Part shown: positions 14,605 to 20,421 of the stretch, one piece after another
Numbering within the stretch: the stretch's first letter is position 1
How the letters are laid out: each line of letters starts with the position of its first letter
NCBI GenBank assembly: GCA_003697105.1
Contig: RFFQ01000147.1
Span: 1-20,421 of the forward strand
Direction: 5' to 3'
DNA length: 20,421 bases
Source of the DNA: Gemmatimonadota bacterium
GTDB lineage: Bacteria; 4572-55; J002
Notes under the pieces: generated by a model
What the model saw: only the letters and a program-made list of their open reading frames with translations
What the model was told of the DNA's origin: nothing
The model's database searches: none
Position numbers and translations under genes: made by a program

Positions 14605-16491
14605 TTACCGTTTTTGAAGATTGTATTTACGTTTGGGGGGTTCCTCCGGGGAGGTGTTGGGGGGGTTTGGCTTCGTCTGTTCGGCGGCTTCATGGAAATA
14701 TTGCCAGATTGCCAGTGCCGCCGGCTTGGTCATTCCGTCCACTTGCAACAGTTGTTCGACCGTAGCCCCTTTAACCCGGTTTACCGAACCGAAATGGCGC
14801 AGTAGTGCCGTTTTCCGTTTTTCACCGACCCCTTTGATGGCATCTAATTCAGATGTTTTGTACCGTTTTTCCCGTAATTTCCGGTGATATTCAACACTGT
14901 ACCGGTGGACTTCATCGCGCACTCGTTGGAGGAGATAGAGCGCGGGACTGGTGCGCGAAATCATAATAGGAAACGGTTTTCCCGGTAAAAAAACTTCTTC
15001 TCGCCGTTTTGCCAACCCGATGATATCCTGCGTTTCCACGTCAATACCGAGGGCTTGAAGTGCCTCGCACGCATGGGAAAGTTGTCCTTTGCCACCATCA
15101 ATCAGGATTAAATCGGGCATCTCTTTTTTTTCTTCTAACAGCCGTTTGTAGCGCCGGGAGACCGCTTCTTTTATCATTTCAAAATCATCGGGACCCGTGG
15201 TAGTCATTTTGAAGCGACGGTATTCCCCTTTACGGGGTTGTCCATTCTCAAAATAAACCATTCCAGCCACGGCATCTGTACCTTGCAAGTTGGAAATATC
15301 AAAAGCTTCGATCACGCGGGGTAACTTCTTTAACTTTAATGCTTTTTGCAGTTCATGCACGGATTTTGGCACGCGTTTTTTGCGCTTATCTTTTTGAATT
15401 TTATGACCTTCCAAGATGATGCGGGCGTTTTCTTCTGCCATCAATACCAAATTTAATTTTTTGCCCCGTTGGGGGTAGAACACGGTCACTTTTTTTCCGC
15501 GTCGTTCGGAAAGCCACGCCAAGAATGCCGCTTCTTCCACGAGGGGATATTGCAAAATCACCTCATCTGGGACGAGTTGCGCCCGAAGATAGTACTGCTG
15601 GGCAAAGGCCGCGAAAATTTCGGTGCGGGGGGTATCCATCGCACCGGTTAAAAAGTAGTGAACTTTGCCCAGTAACCGTCCTTCGCGCACTTGCAACACC
15701 ACCCCGCAAATATCATCCCCGTCAACGGCAATTGCCAGTACATCCCGGTCGGCAATATCGGCGGAGACAATCTTCTGTTTCTGTTTAATATCCTCAATGG
15801 CGCGGATTTGATCCCGGAAGCGTGCCGCTTTTTCATATTCTTTATTATCAGCCGCCGCCCACATCCGTTTTTTCAGGCTTTCCAACAGGTCGGTTGTTTT
15901 GCCGGACAAAAACGTGCAGATTTCCTCAACCATGTGGGCATAATCCGCCGGATCACACAGATGTTCGCACGGTGCGATACAGCGATTGATATGGTACATC
16001 AAGCATGATTTTTTCGGCATGGGATTATCGCACGTTCGGATCGGAAACACCTTTTGGATGGTATCCACCAACTGCCGCATTGCCGTGCTGTATGTAAAGG
16101 GGCCAAAATAGCGGGCACCATCTTTGTTATCCACCCGGCGGACGATCACAATTCGGGGATAGGTTTCGTTCGTGGTCACTTTGATGTATGGTTGTCGCTT
16201 ATCATCCTTCAACATGATGTTGTAACGGGGGCTATGCCGCTTGATCAGTTGGGCTTCCAGCACGAGGGCTTCTTTTTCGGAGCCGGTGACGATGTACTCA
16301 AACGTGGCGATATTCTTCCGCAAGGCATCCAATTTCGGGTCGCCTTTGCGGGACTGCTGGAAGTAGGAGCGCACCCGATTCTTGAGGACTTTTGCTTTAC
16401 CGATGTAAATGATCGTCCCTTCGCGGTCCCGGAACAGATAGCATCCGGGATAATCCGGTAGTGCCGCCAGTTTATCTGCTAAAGTTGACAT
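14605..16491 (-). CDS. uvrC: UvrABC excinuclease subunit C (UvrC)
   Basis: The dual-incision nuclease of nucleotide excision repair, partner of UvrB. The 628 residues are normal for UvrC. In order: the GIY-YIG domain that makes the 3' cut (GCY 16-18, YIG 29-31, Glu in LVLEAQLI); a cysteine cluster (CDNPMPKKSC, then CIAPCEHLC) that probably binds a metal; the UVR motif (about 200-230) that docks on UvrB; the RNase H-like domain that makes the 5' cut (EAFDISNLQGT and LILIDGGKGQL); and a C-terminal helix-hairpin-helix pair (LDAIKGVGEKRKTALLRHFG). The tail is Pro/Lys-rich. GAGG lies only three bases before the ATG, unusually close. A good promoter lies just upstream, divergent from the kinase gene. 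Confidence 0.97.
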   Translation of the reverse strand: MSTLADKLAALPDYPGCYLFRDREGTIIYIGKAKVLKNRVRSYFQQSRKGDPKLDALRKNIATFEYIVTGSEKEALVLEAQLIKRHSPRYNIMLKDDKRQPYIKVTTNETYPRIVIVRRVDNKDGARYFGPFTYSTAMRQLVDTIQKVFPIRTCDNPMPKKSCLMYHINRCIAPCEHLCDPADYAHMVEEICTFLSGKTTDLLESLKKRMWAAADNKEYEKAARFRDQIRAIEDIKQKQKIVSADIADRDVLAIAVDGDDICGVVLQVREGRLLGKVHYFLTGAMDTPRTEIFAAFAQQYYLRAQLVPDEVILQYPLVEEAAFLAWLSERRGKKVTVFYPQRGKKLNLVLMAEENARIILEGHKIQKDKRKKRVPKSVHELQKALKLKKLPRVIEAFDISNLQGTDAVAGMVYFENGQPRKGEYRRFKMTTTGPDDFEMIKEAVSRRYKRLLEEKKEMPDLILIDGGKGQLSHACEALQALGIDVETQDIIGLAKRREEVFLPGKPFPIMISRTSPALYLLQRVRDEVHRYSVEYHRKLREKRYKTSELDAIKGVGEKRKTALLRHFGSVNRVKGATVEQLLQVDGMTKPAALAIWQYFHEAAEQTKPNPPNTSPEEPPKRKYNLQKR

Positions 16492-16536
16492 GAGCCTCGA
16501 TGTATAAAAGATGTAAAGGATGAAAACCTGCCCCTG

Positions 16537-16564
16537 ATTATAACATTTCGTCTCTATTCGTCAA
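16537..16564 (-). promoter_or_regulatory. uvrC promoter
   Basis: On the minus strand TTGACG (16564-16559, 5/6) and a perfect TATAAT (16542-16537) are separated by 16 bases. Transcription would start near 16530, about 40 bases before the ATG at 16491. Confidence 0.75.
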
Positions 16565-16572
16565 TATCAAAC

Positions 16573-16600
16573 TTGACATTCTCAATCAGATGTGTATAAT
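16573..16600 (+). promoter_or_regulatory. Consensus promoter of the kinase gene
   Basis: A perfect TTGACA (16573-16578) and perfect TATAAT (16595-16600) are 16 bases apart. The -35 box is only eight bases from the -35 box of the divergent uvrC promoter. Transcription would start near 16607. Confidence 0.8.
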
Positions 16601-16638
16601 CGGGGCACTTCTTGCCGAAACCTCAATTCATACACAAA

Positions 16639-19600
16639 ATGATGATGATCGACTATCGATACCAGATTATAAAACCGCTCGGGCGTGGCGGGATGGGCAG
16701 TGTCTATTTAGCAGAGGATCACCTCCTACATCGCCGGGTCGCGCTGAAGATGCTTCACTCTAAGTATTTGCGTACCAATGAGGTCGATCAATTTCGGAGT
16801 GAATTTCAGGTGATGACACGCCTCAAGCATCCCAATTTAGCCCGGGTCTATGACTTTGGCTATGATGAGGTGGGGCACGAATATTTTCTGACGATGGAAT
16901 ATTGCCCGGGTCAGACCCTCAAAAACCACTTTACCGCTCCGGGCACCATCACATCTCAAACCATTCTTGATATTTTTGTACCGCTTCTCCGAGCGATTGA
17001 ATTTATCCACAGCCGGAATATCCTTCACCGCGATCTAAAACCCTCCAATATCATGATCCATCAGGGACATATCAAAGTGATGGATTTTGGGCTATCGGAG
17101 TTGAGATCAGCGGAAAAACATACCAGTCGAGGTACGTTGATGTACTTGGCACCGGAAATTGTGCATAGTAAACCCGCGGATGCCTCCGCCGATATTTTTG
17201 CTCTGGGTCTGACCCTATTTGAGCTCCTGACCGGAGAAACCTTCTACCACCGCTATGCCATACATGACCGCGACACCGGTCTTCCGATGCCCATGTGGAT
17301 GGCATTACCCTTACTTGCCGACGCCGAAAAATTCACCGCCTACCAAAACCAGACCTTACAACTGGTCGAATCCCAAATCTGGCGAGATATTCTCCGCCGG
17401 ATGACCGCTTACCATCCAACAGATCGATATTCCCAGTGTACAGACATCTTGATGGACTTAAACCAGACCTTACAGTTAAACATTGAACTGGAGACGAAAA
17501 CTACCCGTGAAGCCTACGTTCTGGGAGCAGAGTTTATCGGGCGAGAAAGGGAATTTCAGCAGGTGGTTGGATGGCTCGACCATCCCGACAGTGGGAAAAA
17601 AGCGTTGCTCGTCCACGGTGACGCCGGAATTGGTAAAAGCCGGCTATTTGAAGAATTCCGCTATCACTGCCAGCTTCAAAATCTGATTTTTATGCAAAGT
17701 GATAGCGTGGAGCAGGGACAGCACAACTTCGGAGCATTTTTGCCGTTGATTAGTGAGGTGCTTCTCCAAGCGACACCTTCCCAAATTGAGAAATACGGTG
17801 CCGATCTCAAAAAAATTCTCCCCCTACATCGCCAACTGAAACATATCAGAGTCAGCCCCTCCAGCGATCCGCAGACGGAGCGCCAGATTTTGATCTACGT
17901 GATCGTGGACGTGTTGTTGGATTATGCCCGGCACCAAAACCGCCGCATCATTCTCTATCTGAATGACGGTCAGTGGTTTGATGAGACGAGCTTGCAAACG
18001 TTACAGGAACTTCTTTGCCAGCTCGAGTCGGTGGAGGAAGACCTACCCCTGCGGGTATATGTAAGCAGTCGTGAAAGTGGTATGGCGTTGTTTACTCCCC
18101 TAATAAAAAAGGGGCAAATGCAGGATTTGGCATTGAGTTCCTTCACACCGGAGCATGTACAGCGCTACTTGGCGGCGATTTTTGGTAAAGGGAATATCGC
18201 TAAACATCTGAAGGACGCCATCCCAGACATTCAAAACCGGGTGGGGGGAAATCCCTTTTTCTTGCAAGAGCTGATCAAATCGTTGGTTGAGCGGGAGTTC
18301 ATCTGCCGCACAACCCGGCAGTGGGAATTGGTTCAGCCCATCGATCAAGTAGAAGTACCTGCGAAGCTAACCGACCTGTTGGCAAGCCGGTTGCACCATC
18401 TGAATCTACCCCCCCATCAAAATGATGCGTTACACATATTAAGTGTGTTGCACCATGCCCCGGATTTGATGGAATTCCAAACGCTGGTAGCCGTCTCCCC
18501 AGCAGACCTTTTCCAATTAGAACGATTGGAATTGGTGCGCCTCGAAAAAACGGAAGACAGCATCCGGTATCATCTTGCCCATGATCTAATTCGAGAGACA
18601 ATTACAGCCCAGATTGAAGACGTGACGGCATTACATCTCCATGTGGCAACCTGTCTCGAAACCTTTCACCACGATAATTTAGCACCATTTTATGCTGAAT
18701 TGGCGCATCATTATGTTCAGGCGGAAGCGCGAGAAAAAGCCATTGAATACCTAGAAAAAGCCGGGGATCAGGCAAAAGCAAACTACCAGAACAAAGAAGC
18801 GCTTCAATTTTATGATCAATTGCTCCAGTTCTACAAATCAGCCCCCAATGATGAAAACCACGCCATTGAAGTCATGCTCCGTAAAGGCAATATTTTAAAT
18901 CTGATTGGCGAATGGGACACCGCAGAAGCCATTTATCGAGAGGGTATTACCCGTTCGGGACGTATCGGAGCAGAACGCCTGAAGAGCAATTTTTTGGGAG
19001 CGTTGGGAGCACTGTTAAAGAATCGCAGCCAATTTGAAGAAGCGTTGGAATGCCACCGTCAGGCGTTAACCATCCGCGAACAGCTCCATGATACGCCGGC
19101 AATGGCGCGTTCGATGCTGGAAATCATCACAATCTATCAGGCTCAAGCCAACTACGAGGAAGCACTTCGTCTTGCCGAAAAACAGCAACGCTTGAGTCAG
19201 GAAGCCAACGACCGTATTGCTTGTTTCAAAGTGTTAAAGGTTCTTGGAATCATCCATTACAGTATCGGCAACTATAGCCAAGCACTGGACTTTTTCCAGC
19301 AACAGCTCGCCATGATGCAACAATATGAATCCATGTTAGCAACCCCGAACCATTATGCAAACGTCTATGGACATCTAGGAGCCTGTTACGTTGAACTGGA
19401 TCAGCTCGAAGAAGCATTAAAATACGTTACGTTGGAACTTCGATATTTTGAAAAAATGAATGACCGGTTAGGGATTTCCTATGCGTTAGAAACCCTTGCC
19501 ATGATCCACCACCGCCAAGGACATTTGGCAGAGGCGCTTCGCATCTACCGCGACCAACGTCAAGTGAGCATAGAACTGGGGGATGTTGAGGGCAACCTGA

Positions 19601-20382
19601 TTGCGGAACTGAATATCGGCTCCTTACTCTATGAACAAGGGGCGTATGAAGCGAGTTTAACGCATTCGTTTAAAGCACTGGAGTTGGCGGAACAGATCCA
19701 TCACCGCCGGGTACTGCCCACCATTAATGGAAATATCGGTGAAATCTATCGCTTAATGGGGAAAATTGATTCCGCCAAACATTACATCGAGCGCCAAATT
19801 CAATGGGAACGAGAATTGGGGCAAAAAACCGGACTTTCCATCGGATTGGATAATCGGGCAAAGATATATTATCAGGATGGACAATATGAGCGTGCTCTAG
19901 ATGATTTTACGAAAGCTATTGACCTTGGACGGGAAACCCAGATACCCTATTACTTGTGCAGTTACCTTATTCATAAAGCCACCGTGCTTTATCACCTAAA
20001 AAATTACCCCCAAGCGACGGTCCTGAACCAAGAAGGGCTCCAACTCGCTGAGAGGGTCAAACGCACCGAGTACAGCTTCAAAGGCAAACGGCTCCAATTA
20101 AAAATTGATTATGCCTGCCAAAAACTCACCAAAGAGGACGTAATTACTTACTACCAACTGATGCGGAAAGAATACCCGCAGCCACAGGAACAAGCGGATA
20201 TCTACTATGAGTTGTATTGCCTTACCCAAGAGCCAACCTACGCCATTACCGCCCTTAATTTGTATCAAGACCTTTACCAGCAGACCCCCAAAATTGCTTA
20301 CCAGCAACGTGCCGAAAACCTTCGCACAGCGCTTGCCGCTCCTTCCGAAAATATAATTGACAATCCTCTTGAATTCTACTAA
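16639..20382 (+). CDS. Serine/threonine protein kinase fused to a STAND-type ATPase and TPR repeats
   Basis: A multidomain cytoplasmic signalling protein of 1247 residues from ATG 16639, or 1256 from TTG 16612; residue numbers here use the longer form. The Hanks-type kinase (about 16-285) has GRGGMGSV (24-31), Lys46, HRDLKPSN (139-146), DFG (158-160) and APE (180-182), all intact. An AAA_16/STAND ATPase follows, opening with FIGRERE near 306 and carrying Walker A GDAGIGKS (336-343) and the Walker B-like ILYLNDGQWFD near 445. From about 700 to 1170, helical TPR-like repeats recur with Ala, Tyr and Gly at the usual spacing. No membrane segment or DNA-binding domain is visible. TTG 16612 would lie only about five bases from the predicted transcript start, so I prefer ATG 16639, although neither has a clear SD. 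The partner and trigger are unknown. Confidence 0.9.
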   Translation: MMMIDYRYQIIKPLGRGGMGSVYLAEDHLLHRRVALKMLHSKYLRTNEVDQFRSEFQVMTRLKHPNLARVYDFGYDEVGHEYFLTMEYCPGQTLKNHFTAPGTITSQTILDIFVPLLRAIEFIHSRNILHRDLKPSNIMIHQGHIKVMDFGLSELRSAEKHTSRGTLMYLAPEIVHSKPADASADIFALGLTLFELLTGETFYHRYAIHDRDTGLPMPMWMALPLLADAEKFTAYQNQTLQLVESQIWRDILRRMTAYHPTDRYSQCTDILMDLNQTLQLNIELETKTTREAYVLGAEFIGREREFQQVVGWLDHPDSGKKALLVHGDAGIGKSRLFEEFRYHCQLQNLIFMQSDSVEQGQHNFGAFLPLISEVLLQATPSQIEKYGADLKKILPLHRQLKHIRVSPSSDPQTERQILIYVIVDVLLDYARHQNRRIILYLNDGQWFDETSLQTLQELLCQLESVEEDLPLRVYVSSRESGMALFTPLIKKGQMQDLALSSFTPEHVQRYLAAIFGKGNIAKHLKDAIPDIQNRVGGNPFFLQELIKSLVEREFICRTTRQWELVQPIDQVEVPAKLTDLLASRLHHLNLPPHQNDALHILSVLHHAPDLMEFQTLVAVSPADLFQLERLELVRLEKTEDSIRYHLAHDLIRETITAQIEDVTALHLHVATCLETFHHDNLAPFYAELAHHYVQAEAREKAIEYLEKAGDQAKANYQNKEALQFYDQLLQFYKSAPNDENHAIEVMLRKGNILNLIGEWDTAEAIYREGITRSGRIGAERLKSNFLGALGALLKNRSQFEEALECHRQALTIREQLHDTPAMARSMLEIITIYQAQANYEEALRLAEKQQRLSQEANDRIACFKVLKVLGIIHYSIGNYSQALDFFQQQLAMMQQYESMLATPNHYANVYGHLGACYVELDQLEEALKYVTLELRYFEKMNDRLGISYALETLAMIHHRQGHLAEALRIYRDQRQVSIELGDVEGNLIAELNIGSLLYEQGAYEASLTHSFKALELAEQIHHRRVLPTINGNIGEIYRLMGKIDSAKHYIERQIQWERELGQKTGLSIGLDNRAKIYYQDGQYERALDDFTKAIDLGRETQIPYYLCSYLIHKATVLYHLKNYPQATVLNQEGLQLAERVKRTEYSFKGKRLQLKIDYACQKLTKEDVITYYQLMRKEYPQPQEQADIYYELYCLTQEPTYAITALNLYQDLYQQTPKIAYQQRAENLRTALAAPSENIIDNPLEFY

Positions 20383-20421
20383 CATAAACGATTCCCACAG
20401 GCGATGAAACCCCCTGTTTCC

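Noticed and set aside
1-20421. Selenoprotein gene with in-frame UGA
   Set aside because: Every recognised gene reads to a full-length product without needing an internal UGA; I found no pair of frames joined by TGA with family similarity on both sides.
1-20421. CRISPR arrays, insertion sequences or prophage
   Set aside because: No spaced direct repeats, transposase, integrase or phage structural genes were seen.

Overview
The window looks like chromosomal DNA of a Gram-negative bacterium of moderate GC content. Two pseudopilin genes imply a type II secretion or type IV pilus-like machine, and a selenocysteine tRNA means the organism probably inserts Sec at UGA. A fused B12-dependent acyl-CoA mutase and a metal-chelatase gene point to corrinoid metabolism. 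I cannot place the phylum. I see no transposase, integrase, phage gene or CRISPR array, so most of it is housekeeping DNA.

Layout, left to right. A CPBP-family membrane protease (128-1009, +) has its own promoter. A 316-bp spacer with AT-rich palindromes and a candidate promoter precedes uvrB (1326-3335, +), followed closely by two pseudopilin genes (3377-3862 and 3867-4484, +). A near-consensus promoter (4490-4518) drives a small STAS-domain protein (4566-4976, +), closed by a terminator (5000-5036) that can serve both strands. The minus strand then carries a ChlI/ChlD-type chelatase gene in two overlapping reading frames (7322 down to 5077). Next come a 400-bp spacer, a 62-aa zinc-ribbon protein (7790-7978, +), icmF (8114-11527, +), a spacer holding selC (tRNA-Sec, 11702-11799, +), a flavin-dependent oxidoreductase (11966-13393, +), then on the minus strand a membrane glycosyltransferase (13390-14547) and uvrC (14605-16491). 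Back-to-back promoters separate uvrC from a kinase-ATPase-TPR signalling protein (16639-20382, +).

The most interesting element is the chelatase gene. The ChlI-like AAA+ frame ends in A AAA AAG UAG, a canonical -1 slippery heptamer directly before the stop. The -1 frame is open from there to the end of a ChlD-type VWA domain, and it has no ATG, GTG or TTG for 180 bp. Ribosomal frameshifting, or polymerase slippage on the A10 run, would make a small ChlI-like subunit (385 aa) and a medium ChlD-like subunit (748 aa) from one gene. Programmed frameshifting in chlD genes of cobalamin producers has been described before, so this is probably a new instance of a known phenomenon. Its proximity to icmF, whose product needs adenosylcobalamin, fits a cobalt-chelatase role, but no cobN is in the window.

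Other points: uvrB and uvrC lie about 11 kb apart in separate transcription units; tRNA-Sec sits alone, flanked by identical TG9TTC tracts; and a predicted calcium-binding loop is present in the J-type pseudopilin.
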